DNA from: Durusdinium trenchii
Lineage: Eukaryota > Sar > Dinophyceae > Suessiales > Symbiodiniaceae
Length of the DNA stretch: 64,000 bases
NCBI GenBank assembly: GCA_963970005.1
Contig: CAXAMN010003558.1
Coordinates: forward strand, 1,188,887-1,252,886
Direction: 5' to 3'
A program made the position numbers and the translations under genes. Shown here one piece after another: positions 1 through 13,795 of the stretch. How positions within the stretch are numbered: the stretch's first letter is position 1; every line of letters starts with the position of its first letter. Below the pieces are notes generated by a model. It searched no databases, was not told the origin of the DNA, and worked only from the letters and a program-made list of their open reading frames with translations.

Positions 1-233
1 GAGTGGAGTGGAGTGGAGTGGAGGTGAGTTGAGTTGAGTGAGGTGAGGTGAGTTGAGTTGAGTTGAGTAGGGAGGGAGGGAGTGAGTGAGTGAGTTGGGT
101 AGGTAGGTAGGTAGGGAGGGAGGGAGGGAGGGAGTGAGTGAGTGAGTTGAGTAGGTAGGTAGGTAGGGAGGGAGGGAGGGAGTGAGTTGAGTAGGTAGGT
201 AGGTAGGGAGGGAGGGAGGGAGGGAGGGAGGGG
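1..233. repeat. G-rich minisatellite / tetranucleotide array
   Basis: Blocks of GAGTG/GAGTT, GTAG, GGGA and GTGA units alternate in a higher-order pattern: a GTAG block, a GGGA block, then GTGAGT(TGA), repeated about three times. One strand is almost pure purine plus T with no C. Runs of four or more GGG triplets separated by A occur at about 113-133, 164-180 and 205-232. The array begins at the window edge, so its full length is unknown. Confidence 0.95.
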
Positions 234-3200
234 TTGAATCGGTGAGCGGGTCAATGAGTCGAACCAAGGAACTTCTTCTTCCATCCGTCGACGTGGTTCG
301 GCTTGGTGATTTTCGGGGCGCCACCTGTTTTCACAGCCTTCGCACCAAACTTGGTGCTGTTCTCTTCACAAAGCAACTTGGAAGAGGCCAGGCTCGTGGC
401 CCTCTGGTGCAGTGGTGGAGTGTGAGACGTGGGGACTGTCCGAAAGGATCCCAAGGAGTGTGGCGAGACGTGGCTCCAATCCGGCCGCATTCCTGTTGTG
501 CTCTTGAGTCTTAGCAAAGGGTGAAGGTTCTTTTTGGGGTCCTTAGGTTGGAGGCCATCTCTATGAGTAACTACTAGGAGCAAAGGGCATCGCTACTAGG
601 AGCAAGGATGCTACTAGGGGCTCCTGGCCTTACTAAGGAGCAAGAAGCTAGTAGGTTGGAGGCCATCGCTCTTAGGTTGGATTTGGAGTTTGACCTGTAT
701 GGTATGGCACTACCACCGCTGCCTGGAGCGCCGCAGCTGATCCGAAATCCAGCAGCAATACACCGCGACAGAAAAGGCGTGCTTTCTGCACTGCAGAGGA
801 GGTTCTGCACTGTGAGGACATGTTGGTGGTTTGGGAGGTTCTGCCAAGTGAAGGTCTTCGATCAGTGTTTGAAATCTATCGAAATGCCCCAAGAATCTTA
901 AGAGACATGCAATCAGACTCGTCAGACCAGAAGAAAACCGACTCTGCAGAACCTTCTGGAGCTTGCTTTTGGGTACTCGGCGCCGCGACAGGTCCGATGC
1001 GAGAGGCTCTCTCTGTGTCAGAGCCGCAGCTTCCGGGCCCGAGCGGTGCGGCGGCGGCGAAGACGGGCCGGTGCGGTGAAGACGGCCAACAGCGGCGAAG
1101 ACGGGAGCAGTATTGGTTCTTTTTCTCTTGAAGTGTGGCGGCGAACGAGTACGTAGAGGAGACCAAGAAACCCAGTTCAGTTGAGAATTCCTCACTATCA
1201 GGATCTATCTATCAGTCAATACCTTGGCTGCAAGAAGGGGTTTCATCATCCTTTCATCTGTAGGTGACGAAGACTGTGGAGCTAATGCTGCAGCAAATGC
1301 GAGATCTAGGAGAAGGTGCGGAAAAAAAACATCATGTCGCGATGGCGGGATCCGCTGAGATGGGCCGGAGGTATCAAAAGGTGTATGTTGTACATTCACT
1401 ATGAGGGGGGCGCTGGTGTAGCTGTTGACATGTGGGCTGCCAAAGGCATCGAACCGACCGGTGCGATCGCTTCTCCAACTTCACCGATCAACCCATCCGA
1501 CGGACGTTCATTGGTCACCCTTAAGGACCCCCAAAATCAGATGCCCAAGTGCCCACCCAAGCGCCATTGACCCAGATCGCGGGTCTGCCGACATCATCAA
1601 TTCGGTGCTTTGCTTCGAGATTGAAAGAGGCTTACCACCGGACCTGGAGAATCACTGTTGTGTCAATTGGGCGACTCTGGACCTGGAGATGCCTTAAGTT
1701 CTGCCACAGGATCTGCTGCGAAAGATGAGGAGGACGCCTTAGAGGCTTGGCTCATGGCCTATGGTCCTTGCCGGCCGAGTTGTTTTGGTCTGGGCGAGAG
1801 GAGGCCGGGAGTCTTGAAAAAGACTTTGTAGTGGAAAGACTAAGCACCCCCAAACACCACTGAATCCAACCAAGCCACCCAAGCAATCCAACCAATCCAC
1901 CCAAGCTACGTCGGGCCGTTCCAAGAGATTTACCTTGCAAGGTCCACCTGCCATCTCGGTCGGTCGAACGCCGCGCGGTCTTCCGCGCGGATGCCGCGCG
2001 GTCTCGCGCGCCGTCCCGGCCGTGCCCGGGGGGTCGCTCACTGCGACCGGAGCGGAGTCCGGTTCGACCGGACGAGGTCGACAGTTGGACGGTGCAGACG
2101 GTTCCACCGGGTTTGGGGACGCTGTGCAGACGGTGGAACCGTGGATCGCGCTTCGTTCGCAGGGGGGCGATTCCTGGGAGCCCTTGGGCCGTGTGCTCTT
2201 TGGCCGTGGGGGTTCTGAGCTCGAAAGCGACGGCGGCGCTCCCAACAAGCAGGGTTTGCGTGGAGTCCACCCACCACCGGGGGGGCCCGGTCTTCGGATT
2301 GGACATGGTCATTCCGAGAAGAGGAGTGTAGGGTAGCCATGTTCGTTGTTTTTCACGTCGAAATCAGGGAGTGTAGGGTTTGCTTCCAAAAGCCGGGGGG
2401 TCTCTCATCCTTCTCCCTCCGCGTCGCACCCAAAAGGGTCCCTTTTCAACGCCTTCGCACCGGTCGCACCGGTGCTGGTCAAGCATCCAAACCCTAGGTT
2501 TCTTGATTCCGAAAACTATCCCCCCGCCCTAGACGTGGATGGTAAAACCTCATCATTTGTATATGGTTTCATCGAGTCTACAGTATAAAATTACACATCA
2601 AGGGAGGAGGTATTTTTGAAGGACACGTCTGGTCAGGGTATCTTGCGCTGTTGCAGAGAGCTTTCATGCAGATATCACCCTAACAAAGGCTGTATGTGGA
2701 ATCTCACTCTTGCTATTCTTGGCTCCAGCTAATTGGCACACTTGCTGGTTGCTTAGGGGTGTTATATAGTTGGTTTTCCTCCAACTTCTGAGAGCGGGCA
2801 AACCAAGGTCCCAATACCAAACTTGCGGAGATCTTTTGCCTGGGCCGTGAGTATCAAAGGCGGGCTGGGTCAGGCCTCGGAGGTATTCATCACCGGTATT
2901 CGGAAGGGCTGAGGCGGACGAAACACCTCAAGCCTAGCCTGGCTTATGATGGATCATTTTCTTGAATTGCCCACACTGGTCCTAAGAAAAGGGCGGAGCC
3001 GAATGGGTGGCAAAAGACCAACCAATGTTTGGTCAGTTCTTCGCCGTATGGTGGAGCCTGAGAGACGCTCAACGCATGATAGGGAAGAGCACATGTGCAT
3101 CTAGGTCCCCTTCTTTGAGACCAACCCAAAGTGGGAGGGCAATTCGGCCTCCGACACGCCACTATGAAACAAACACAGATATGTATACAATGCTGCTGCA

Positions 3201-6200
3201 GTGACAAGTAGAGGGTGGTCATGGTATGAGAGGAGAAGACGGGCGTGGTGTTTCAGGGACCCAACAAAACAAATCCAGGCCAACTTGCCAATCGCGAAAG
3301 CGAACGCATCAGCTAGCTGGAGTCGCTCTCGCTTTAGCGAGTTTTTGGCTGGGGGTTGGAATCGGCTACCAATCACTGCTAGGGCTAGGCGGGGGGAAAG
3401 CCCCCGATTCAAATCTGGCTTGGTCCCAAATAGGAAGGGAAAAACTCGCACCGCAAACTGCTGAAATGGGTTTGCTAGCTTTCGTCACCAACCCCTGACC
3501 TCAAGTTTTTCCTTTCTTGACCTCTTGACCAACATTCCGCGGCATCTCTCTCTCTCTCTATCATGGCAGTGGGTCCCTACAATCATATAGACAATGGTCC
3601 AGACTCTGGGCTCGCAACGGACCTGTCTCCTTCTCAGCCCCTGTCCTTTCTCTGACCTGGTCCCAAGAAGCGAGGCTGAGGTGGAATGCCTCACGGAAGG
3701 CTATCAGTGATGAGGACGGCGGTGTGGAGAAAACGGGGGAAGCCGAACCGGCGAAGATGTGCTCAGCGTGTGGTCCTTACATGAGAAAACTGGACAGAAT
3801 TGCCCGAAACCTGAGGTGAAACCAATAATTGGACAATCTAGCTACCTAATCAAGTGATTACTGTAACTACTCGAGAATGAAGCTTTGGATTTGAGGTTGG
3901 TTTCTTGTGCATTCTAGAACCTCCAAAGGCAAAAAGACTGATTACTGTAAATGAAGGGACATCTTGACCTCACAGCAGGGGGTTCCGGCACATGAAGTAC
4001 AACATGATCAACATGAAAGATTTGTGAAAGATGTGTGACAACAGGTTGTCAAGCTGGTCATTCAGGAGTTGTAGTGTTGTAGTGTTCATTCAGATACTTG
4101 AGTCTTCAAAAGGTCCTGTTTGCCTTGTAGGAGATGCCGCTGTCTGCTCTAGAAGAGCTTCAAGAGCTTGTTGGGAGTGCCCAGAGGAGGTGAATGAGAC
4201 CTCAACCGCAGGGGATTCGTCATCACCCGAAACAAACCGACCTGGTCTAATACCATATGATTGCTCCAAAACATCCAAAAACATTGTTTACATGTTTTCA
4301 GTCTTGAGTGCGACATGTTTTCAGTACTTTCCCTTTTTCCTGGCTCCCAGAGAGATCGAACTGCTTCATTCCAGTTTTCTCAGCATCGGTCAAGTCGACC
4401 GTTCGTGTCGAAACAGAACCGTTCGGGGTGGACATGAAAAAGAAGGGGCGAACGACACTTCACTGGAACTTCTCTTCAGAGTTTTCGATATGCACCGAAA
4501 CACACATAAACAAACACACACACACATCCATCCATTTTGCTTACTAGGTCAAAAGAAAGGCTTGCAAGGGCGAAGTCAATCTCTTGAACGTCCAAAATAT
4601 GATCAAGTGTCATGAATGAAGAACTAAGAAATACCAGGAACGCGTCCTTGTCATGAGGCGTGAAGAACTCCAAATCTGTTCCCATTAGTTTGTTTGTCGT
4701 CATCGCCCTGCATTCGTGGGCTCATAGAGCATTTGAAAGGGTTGACAACAAGCGATTGACGTCGCTGGGGAGTCGTGCTGAACACATCAGAAGCTGACGA
4801 GTTCTTCGAACTATAGATGGCCTTTTACGGACTTGGTTAGGTGATTTTTCTAGAGGGGATACCCCCAAGTGTGTACAACCGATAGGTATGGTACTAAATC
4901 GGCCCTTTATTATTCCCCAAAGGACATCATTGCTTTGACAAGCACCGTGCATGTACATGCCTTTGTAAGGCAACTGTCACGGTAGAGGTTACTTGACCAA
5001 AGAAACCAAGCCTCAGTAAAATTGCACGTCTAGTTAGTTAGCGAAGAGCCCAAACAGTGTATTTTGCAAGGACGCTAGCAGAAGAGGACCAAAACGTAAA
5101 AACCCTCTGTCTGAAGGAACCGGCCTCTGTCTGAAGTTCCGCTTGAGCAGTTCAAGTGCTGAACGATCAACCTGTGGTGTGACATATCATACCATGTCGG
5201 CTACAAACCCGCAGGTTTGAAGCTGTACATGTGTTGAAGCTGTACAAACCCACGTGAACACATGCAAATCCGCGCAAGGCATAAACCGTGTAAACCCACG
5301 CAAGCCGGCGTTACGCAATTTCAGGCACATTTCCCGTCGCACGGCAACTGTCCAGTCAGTGATGCCTAGGGCCCTAGGGAATCAGCAGGAAACTACACCT
5401 GGGTATTACATGCCTTGGTTACAAGACTTGCTCCTCAAGTCATGCCGTGTTTATCCGACAATTTCCAGAATCGAGTTGGCCAAAACAGTCACAAAAAGCG
5501 AAAGAAGAAGCTTTTAAGAGTTGCCCATCTGTTTTTTTGGACACCCCAAGCCGGGTGCGGGAGCTGGCCGATGAATCGGCCGATGGACCGGAGCCCCGAA
5601 TGGACTGGAGCCCAGATGGCACTGCGGATCAGTGGCCGGAGGAGAGAAGCCCAGGTCGGGTCGTCCTGGGGCGTCGAAGACCTGGTTCCAACCTCTGACC
5701 TCTCAGGTTCCGAAGCTTCCTCTGGACCTGGTGCCCGATGCTTGGGTCGTCTCAGAGCAACTTCAGCAGGCCTCGACTTGGGGCCGAAGTTGGTGCGTAA
5801 CCTGAGTCGCTGCACCGCACAAACCAGACGTTACAGGGTCAGAGACTCAAAGAGTCATCAAAGAGTCAAAGAGTCATCAACTCGCACAGTTGTCTGCAGC
5901 AAAATGGAGGTCTTGGATTCTTGTATGCATGTTCCAGACATACTTACTGCTTGTATTCTTGTAGTCTGCTGGAGGTCTTGTATTCTTGTATTCATCCTCC
6001 AGACTTACTGCTGAAGGTAAGGTGTGGATGTCCGGACTTGCCACAAACAAATGACCCACCGACACCAACAGCTGCACTTGCGAGAGGCGGTTCTGGCAGC
6101 GGCCAGCAGCTGTGGGTTGAAAGGCAGGAAGTACCTCAATCGAAGCGATTTGGTTCACACCTCGCGCGATGTTCAGCGTCACGTTGGACGGCTTGGCGGG

Positions 6201-7600
6201 GGTGATTTCTGTATACGTCCAGTGGGATATATATATATATATATAGACCTCAGGCTTGTGTTATGCCTGCTCTTAAACCGGTGACACGCACAGCAAGAAG
6301 TCATAGCGAGATACAGAAGTACCCTCCCCAGAACTACCTGATAATGGCCAATTGTCAAAGTAGTCGGAGTATTTCATCGTTGGCCTTGTTCTTTCCGTAT
6401 CTGTGGATCTGAGTGAACGGAGTTCGAGGATACGCCAGAGAGAGGGACTGAAGAGACGGAACTGCTGGCGCTGCAAGCCTGCCTGTTCGGAAAAGTCCTC
6501 AAAAACCATCGTCGTTTGTCCACTTGACGAAAGCAGCTGTTCTTTGCGACTTTCAAATAGATAATCAGCTGTGGTGTCTTCAAGTCACCACTGCAGCGTA
6601 TGGGTATCACCTGGAAAACAGTACAACCAATGAATTATGTTTTCAACATAATGTAATATATATATATAATGTAGTTACATTGCTTCTTTTGACCTGCGCT
6701 CATAGCCATCAAACACTCCACTGAACTTGCGAACTCGACAAGGAGTGGCCTCAGGGATGTTGCAGGAGGACGAGGCCTGTCGGAGGATAATGGAGAGGAT
6801 TGCCGTTTCTTTTTGTTGAGGTTGGGAGCATGGAAACGGCCTAAGTCACGACCTCTCTTCCTGACAAGTGGGGTTCGATGGATTAGTGTGGCTTGGATTA
6901 AGAGATGTTTGTTTTTGTTTAGACCTTCCTATTCCTTAGAATCCAAAAAGAGCAAGCAGGAAGGCAGCAACTGTTGCCTCTTTTGCTGCCTCACTTGATT
7001 TCTGCCTGCATTGCTACCTCGTGATAGTTTTCGCAGTTGTTCCATTGTCGATTCTCATCCATTCTCAGAAACACGACTTGTCTGTGCTTTTTTGTCGCCC
7101 ACTCGCCATACGAAACTTCGAGACATTTCTACTGGAAAGATGTCCCAACATCTTGCCGAGAAAAGCAGAGAGACCTTTTTGCTGAACACCTCAGCTGAGT
7201 TTCCTTGGAGGTGCTGGTGAGTCTTTTGTTAAAGATCTCTGGCCAGAGACTAGTTACTAGTGACTATAGATGTTTGATCTACCACGCACCCAGGTGTTTA
7301 TAGTAAAGCAGTCTGTCTATGGACCACTTGCAAGTCGGGTGATACACTGACGATTCCCCCTGAACCTGCATCACAGGATGCTTTGAGAGATCCATGTATC
7401 TTCATTGTTTGCCCCAGATTTGGAACCAAGACCCCTAGAAGTCCAAAGATAAGACTTTTCCGGAGTGAAGTAAAGGAAGTTCCCGAAATCAGATCCCCTG
7501 AAAACCGGGCTCTTTCTCCCTACATGCGGAGGTCCAAGGGGTGCTCAAAACCCGCTGGACCGCTCCCGCCGCCTTGCTCTCACCATCGTACTGGAAACTA
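234..7600. other. Gene-poor region, no convincing gene
   Basis: Short open frames exist on both strands, but none shows a recognisable domain or stays open far beyond chance. It contains small AT microsatellites (about 6227-6244 and 6657-6669), a CA run near 4508-4524 and a copy of a dispersed repeat near 575-650. The 194-codon frame at 4031-4615 has no domain-like pattern. Spliced exons without motifs could be hidden here. Confidence 0.6.
575..650. repeat. Dispersed repeat with CTACTAGGAGCAA units
   Basis: The motif GCTACTAGGAGCAA and the linker AAAGGGCATC recur here. The reverse complement of the same arrangement occurs at about 48165-48235, and shorter related pieces near 38060-38095, 42070-42085 and 42400-42430. 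About 45 bp align between the first two sites with few mismatches. No coding role is visible. Confidence 0.65.
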
Positions 7601-7639
7601 CTCACACCAACTTAGTGACACCAACTTCCGCGGGGGTCT

Positions 7640-7972
7640 GTTGCTGGGCTCCGCTGCTGCTCCGCTGCTTTCTGCTGCTCTGCTGCTTTCTGCTGCTCTG
7701 TAGGGGGGTTGCTGCTCCTGGCTGCAACTCTGCCAAACTCTGCTGCTCTGAGCTCACCCAACTTGACCCAGACAACGCAACTCACACCAACTCAGCTCAA
7801 CCAATTCAACTCACCCAACTAAACTTGCACCAACTCAACTTATATACACAAGCCCAACAAGTTGACATCACAATTCCGAGTATTCTTGGCGAGATTGCTG
7901 CTGTTGGCACTCAACTCACCCAACTCAATTCACACCAACTCAACTCACACAAGCACAAGTGTTGATATCAAC
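7640..7972. repeat. CTG-rich run and CAACTCA minisatellite
   Basis: A duplicated unit of about 18 bp, built on TTTCTGCTGCTCTG, covers about 7660-7702. It is followed by degenerate CAACTCACCCAACT units to about 7972. The longer segments starting near 7807 and 7912 are related at a period of about 105 bp. Confidence 0.75.
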
Positions 7973-8157
7973 TTTGCAAACGTGCTTTGCAAGATCGATG
8001 CTGTTGTGCACATACAGTCACATACAGCTGTATCACGCGACACATCAATGAGCTCGGAATTTTGCTGTGCAAAATTTGGGCTTATAGCTTTGTCGGAAGC
8101 CCGTGTATGAAGATGTGTAAATCAATCCTTGCCAGATCATTTGATGTTTATTTGTCA

Positions 8158-8222
8158 TTCATCATCACCACCACCACCATCAGCAGCATCAGCATCAGCA
8201 TCAGCATCAGCATCACCATCCT
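8158..8222. repeat. CAT/CAC/CAG trinucleotide and CATCAG hexanucleotide run
   Basis: Successive CATCAC, CAC, CAGCAG and about four CATCAG units form a simple microsatellite. Its open frame would encode low-complexity residues, and no gene is supported around it. Confidence 0.85.
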
Positions 8223-8335
8223 CATCGACCTACCTCAAAACACCAACATCACACACTTGGGAAGTTGTGTGTTGGATATGATCGCCAATCTCCAAGCCTG
8301 AGTAAAACAGGCGATTGCGTTAGCACATTCCTACA

Positions 8336-8466
8336 AAACAACGAAGTAGGCAGCGCTGGCCATACTTAGGCTCTAAGAAGAAGATGCCTTGGAGAAAAGG
8401 AGTCTGAGTACAACAGTCGACGTGTCTGCAAACAACGAAGTAGACATCGTTGGCCATACTTAGGTT
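8336..8466. repeat. Direct repeat pair, about 36 bp, 94 bp apart
   Basis: Two copies of a segment beginning AAACAACGAAGTAG and containing GGCCATACTTAGG lie at about 8336-8371 and 8430-8466, differing at a few positions. They fall inside a 249-codon minus-strand open frame that I do not regard as a gene. Confidence 0.7.
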
Positions 8467-11400
8467 CAAACATGATGAACGGATGGAAGGCCTCCTGTTA
8501 TAGTAGCGAGCAAAACAAAAGAATCGCTCGTAGCCCATAGCGGTAGTGACATTGGAAAGAAAAACTGTCGAGAACGAAATGCCTCCTGTTCGCGAGCTCG
8601 ACAAATGAATCGCTCTACCAGTGTAGGATAGTGTAGCTAAGCAAGACAGTGTAGGATGCAAAACCTCCTGTATGACCAGTGAGCGAGACGTTTGTTCGCC
8701 TCGCTCATCTCGTGATGGATCAGGGCGAGATAGACCGCTGCCCATCCCTGCGTCGTCTTCTGCCCGTGCCGTCCCGATCGCTGAAAGGATCCGAACGGCT
8801 CCGAGCTTCTGCTCCCCATCCGAACGGCTCCGAACCAGCCAAACCTTCCGCTGGTTTTTCTTCCGCTTTCGGATGCGAGTCAGAAAGCTTGACAGGTGAG
8901 GTAGTTCTTGGGCTCGATGATCATTGGTGGATGTGCCAGGACGACTCTTCCCCTGAAGCGATGATCGCCAAGTGCGTGCGAAGGCTTTCGGCGCTTCACA
9001 GGAGACACGGAGCGGTCGAAGAAGACGGCTGTTCACGGACTCAGCGGAGTGTTGAAGTGTTAAGCTCATGGTGGTGTCTTAGCAGGCTTTTTGCAGCAAT
9101 GTAGCAGGAGGAGGAGGAGTAGCTCAGGAGTAGGAGTATGCGTAGAATCAATACCCCAGGTGTAGCACGTAGTTGTTGTTGGTGTTTGATCTTCTGGAGC
9201 GGCGATGTTGGATCTTCCGGGCTGGAGGCACCGGCGGCACCAGGGCTCTCGGAAGAAAATCATCAGCGACTCTTCCTATCTCTTCAAGTTCTTTTACTTC
9301 TTATTTCAGTTAGCACTTCATGCGTATGAAGTCTCTTGCGTATCTTTCGGGGGGAGTGAGACCTACCACAGAAGGACCTACAGAAGTCTTGAGCCGTCAC
9401 CTTCGTTCACAGCACCATGGTGTACCGGTCCCCCCAACCAATTGGTCGAACGGTTCCTTTGATCTAGTTGCATTCTCATGTGTGTTCGCAAGATGAGAAA
9501 CCCTGGACACCACGTTCGCACGTTCGTCGCCGGACCGCATCGAACCGGACCAGGGCGACTTGTGACCAGCTTCTGGGGCACCGGGAGGGTCGTTATACAC
9601 AGCTAAGGGCATGATTCCAAAGGAAACGCTTTGAACCGAAGAGCGATGGCCCCAAGGGTTGCGTCAAAGGTCGGCTTTGGGGTCAACGGTTCCGTTCCCT
9701 CCACAGGAGCTGCGGGGTGCCAGGGCTGGTTCCGCTCGCTGTCTCTGTTCCTGGGCGGCAAGCAGATGAGCTGCCCGCCAGCCGTGCGGGCCGTGAATCT
9801 CAGGAATTGGAACCTGCAAAAGCGAGTTTGGCCCCCCTCAAAAGCGAGGACCCACAGGTTTTGGATATGTTCAGCATTGTTCAGCTATGTTGAGATTGAG
9901 GCTAAACCCTGCCACCGCGAATCTTTTTTGGGCCCTCCTCCCAAAGCGATAACCTTGCTGAATCATGTCCTCTGCTTGACGTCGGTACGTGTTGGCAACG
10001 GGATCGCTCGATGAGATGGGTCGAGGCCGTTCCGAGCTAATTGCGATGGCCTCCTACCTAAGAGTCTGGAGAGACATCCGGATTTTTTTGTTCATTTGGT
10101 TGAGAGCATGTTTGCTGAAGTGAGCTGTTTGTTCCACACATTTGCAGATCACTCGAATTTGTGGCAAACATGGAACCGACGCTTCTTCATTCCACTGTGG
10201 CCCAAACGAGGGCTGGTTTTCCGAGTGGCTTGCGACAGCGCCTGAGGTGCGTTCGCTGCTCGTGATCTTTTTTTGTCGACTCAGTTGGTAGAGGGATCTT
10301 CGCCTTCCCAAGCCGACAGATGTTGTCATGTCTTTTTAATGTAGACGGTTGATTAATTAAACCCCCCAGTTGAAGAGGTATTATTGCAAGCAATCGGAAG
10401 TCAAGTGGATTTGGTGATCTTCCACTGCTTGTAGCTAATCATTTGGATAGAACACAGAACATGGGAGCACATGAGAACTATCACCTATGTCCACTGTCGA
10501 TCAACCTCTGGTGCCGGGTAAACCCGCGTGCAGAGCCAAGGCGGCTCGTTTCAGATCCTCACCTCTGATCTGGTCGGTGTGGAGCATGTTTTGGAGCCAT
10601 TGGAGCCTTCTAGTTTTCTTTGGCCGCTCCTAGAGCCGCCGGATGGACATGGGACAACTGAGTCCTTTTGGATGTAGCGATGAACCGTAACCCGGCCCAT
10701 TTTTCGGGGGGCTCATGCGAAGCATGATGGGGTGCAATTCTTGGGTGCAATTCTTCCGGTGCGCCAGGAGCTGCCAGAGGATGATGTGGAGGAGGATGCA
10801 GCGCTTGATAGAGCGAGGGTGGGATGTGGCCACGTTCGGTGCTTCGCCCAGCGACGCTGGGCTCGGTACGCCGAGCTTCGGTTGGGTGCGGCATTTTTCG
10901 GTGCGCCAAGAGCACCTCGGATGACGCTGGAAGGCTGGATGGATCTGTTTACGGTTAGGAATAGGAATTTCAAAGGTAATGAGTTGGCCTGCCCCTATGT
11001 TCGCTCAGATTCGTAGGATGGCCAACACGGTTAGGAGCTTCGAGAGGAACCTGGGATCGTCCGTGTTCCCAACTGAACGCGTGGCCTTCTCGAGATCCCT
11101 GTGGGGTCTTGATGCTTGCTTTCGTGCTTCTGGCGGGGCCAGGTGTGTTTTTGAGCATGCTGCGTTTTCCTCCTTCAGACTTTTCTTGCACAGCTTCCCG
11201 CTAAGGGACCACTTCGCGGTGCTTTCCTGGATTAATTTGCCGATTTGTGTTGATGCAGTTTGTGTTGTTCCCATGCAGCACCCTCTTAGAGGCTGTTTCT
11301 GCATTTGTATGCCCTTTTCGTTTGCTCACTTCGTTCGTAGCTTGCCGCTTAGTGTCTCACTGTGGTCAGGCATTGGTCCGGGCCTGCGATCGTGCAGCTT

Positions 11401-13705
11401 GAAAGGAGAAAAAACAAACCAGTTTACTGTTGGGCTTGTCTCTGTTGGGAAAAAGGTCTGGCCACCGGTAGCCGATAGCCGTTTTTCCGCGCCGGGTGGA
11501 GCCCTTTGTTACTATCTTGGACAAGGGCCTTGTCCGGGTCTGTGTGTCCTGCGGCTGCGGTGTGGGACCTCTATTCTACGGGGTCTGTGTGTTTGTCCAT
11601 GCACCCTTTGTCTCTGCCTTGCAGGCCTTCTTGGGGTCTGTGTCCATGGTCCGCCTTGTCCGGGGCTGGTCCGGGCTTTTTCCGCACCTTGCGTGTCCTG
11701 TTTGGCGGTCTTCTCCACCTTGTCCAGGCTGTCTACAAGCTGTTCCCAAACAGCTGGAGTCTACAGGAATACAATTACGGACGTTTCCGCCAACATGTCA
11801 ATTCAAGATGCATAAACACCTGCTGAAGTGGTTTGTGGGCTATCTTGGGCTTCTTGAGGCTTGACAACATAACAAGAATTCCTTTTGCAAGATGTCAGGT
11901 GTTTTGTGCATTTACATGCTAGTATATAGCTAATTTGGTTGATTGATGCCAGCTCTAACAGAACAGCTTCGCAGCTCTCCAACGCACCAAGAAACAACGG
12001 CCTCCAGGACTTGTTGGAAGGTCCCGCGGCCATCACCAGCGAGCTTCTGCTGCCTGGAAGCATATGGGTGTGAAGTGAAAGGGCCTGGGGACAAGCAAGA
12101 ACCTCTTTACTCAGCCTGTGCGCGTTTCTTAAAGCCTCTGGTCCATCCAAGGCGAAACACAGGTTGCCCCATGTGATTCTTCTTGATTCCAAGGTGGCAA
12201 TGCTTTGGGGGGTCAACCAGCGTCTTTCTTTCAGATCCTTCCACGCCCTTCAGATCCTTCCACGCCCTTCACGCCGTCTGCAGACCCTTCTCAGCAGAGT
12301 GAGTTGGGGCTGATAAAAACCCATGGTTTCCGCTGCAAACGGTCGACCTCGGTGTTGGGCGAACTCGGTGAAACAGGGAGGTGAAAACTGTGACTTTGGA
12401 TGGAAGAAATCCAACTAAAAACGAACAACTTGTAGAACCAGTGGGCATGCCAGTGCAAACGTGTGGAACACCTGGGTATACAGTGTAGAAAACCTGTATT
12501 GCCCCAGAACCCTTTTCGGATCAAACAACTTGTCTCAGGATTCTTCAGGTAGTGCGACACTCTTTTTGCACGAAAAGGCGAAGGTCAGAAAAACATCGCC
12601 CGACTCCAAGTGAGAAAATACATATAGCTTCGACCCCCGGCCACCATTTTTCGACCCCGGTGGTTTCGGTCTCAGCACCGTTCGCTTCCGTAGCGCACGC
12701 GACGGAGCGGCGCGACAGACGACGCGACGCGGCACCCGCACGGACGTGGCGACGCGACGACATCCATCGGCCGGAGGGAGCAGCTGGCCGAGCTGCTGCC
12801 GCAGTGTTGGAAGACCGAAGACAGCAGCGACCACTCCGTCGCTCCCGAGTTGCTGAGTCTGGAGGCCGACACGTGGAATGAGTGAAGCTGGGTGGGGTTG
12901 TGGGTTGTGGGTTGGGGTGGTGGGGCGGTTGTTGTTCGGGGTTTCTAGTTGAGATCTGAAAAGAAGGATGTAGTCACTACTAGTGACACATCTTCAAGTA
13001 GGACTTAAACTGGCAGGTGTAGTTGTACTGTCGTTCGCCCAGTTCTTGCAAACTCTTGAAAGTTTCCCATGTGACCATGTGTCGTGTTGATTAGGGACAT
13101 GGGATTACCCTCAGAAAATCAAAAGTGTTATAGTCTTAACACAGCTATTCTTTTCAGGAACAGTAGAGATCTTGACCAAGGCCCCAACCTGAGATGGGGC
13201 TCAGATGGCTTTTTTGATCTTTTTTGAAAGCTCAGGGCACAGACCCCCTTCAACTGAGGGTGACGAAGTTTGCGCCCTCTTTCACGAATTGAAAGCGAGT
13301 GTCATAAGAGAACCAACTGATCATTGGTTGCCTCAGAAATCGCAGATGCCGGTGAACCTGGCAGATGGAACTGTCTTCACTGTCTTCACCCGGAGGCCTT
13401 CGAGCACTTGAAGTGGTCCAGTCGACTGTCGCTGGCCAAGCAGATCTCATCTGCATGCCATGGCGCGGCAGCTCCTTGGTCGGACAGGAAGATCGTGATC
13501 TATCGAAACACGCTTAGCGCCACATAGGGAATCAATGGGAATCACCTATATTAATCACCGAGATCCTGGGAATTTCCATCATTTTGTGCGAGTTAGGCAA
13601 TCCATCTGTGTGATCGTGGTGTCTGGGGACTGACTGTGACTTCCTGGTGTCCGAAAAAAGGGTTTCCCCCCCCATGTGTCCCCTATATTGTGTCCTATTC
13701 CCTGT
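8467..13705. other. Gene-poor region, no convincing gene
   Basis: Open frames such as the one at 10979-11815 (278 codons) lack domain patterns and are T/G-rich. A near-perfect duplication of a 19-bp unit (CAGATCCTTCCACGCCCTT) lies at about 12233-12270. I see no RNA gene or promoter that I can support. Confidence 0.55.
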
Positions 13706-13795
13706 AAGAGTCGGTCAAGAATTATATCACTATTTTTGAACAAGGCCTTTGCTAACCATCATCATCCATTGCTACAGGGCATAGGATATACCCAA
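13706..13795. repeat. Dispersed repeat, copy A
   Basis: It shares an ordered set of blocks (AGTCGGTCAA, CAAGGCCT, AACCATCATC, CATAGGATA) with copies at about 48930-49010 and 49021-49112. Copies are diverged, with small indels. No coding potential is evident, so it is most likely a SINE-like or other dispersed repeat fragment. Confidence 0.6.

Noticed and set aside
4031..4615. 194-codon open frame
   Set aside because: Includes a CA microsatellite and no recognisable domain.
8320..9069. 249-codon open frame on the minus strand
   Set aside because: No domain, basic and Ser-rich shadow-like composition, includes the direct-repeat pair; length is compatible with chance in 64 kb.
10979..11815. 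278-codon open frame on the plus strand
   Set aside because: Phe/Cys/Leu-rich translation of T/G-rich DNA without any motif; no start or splice support.
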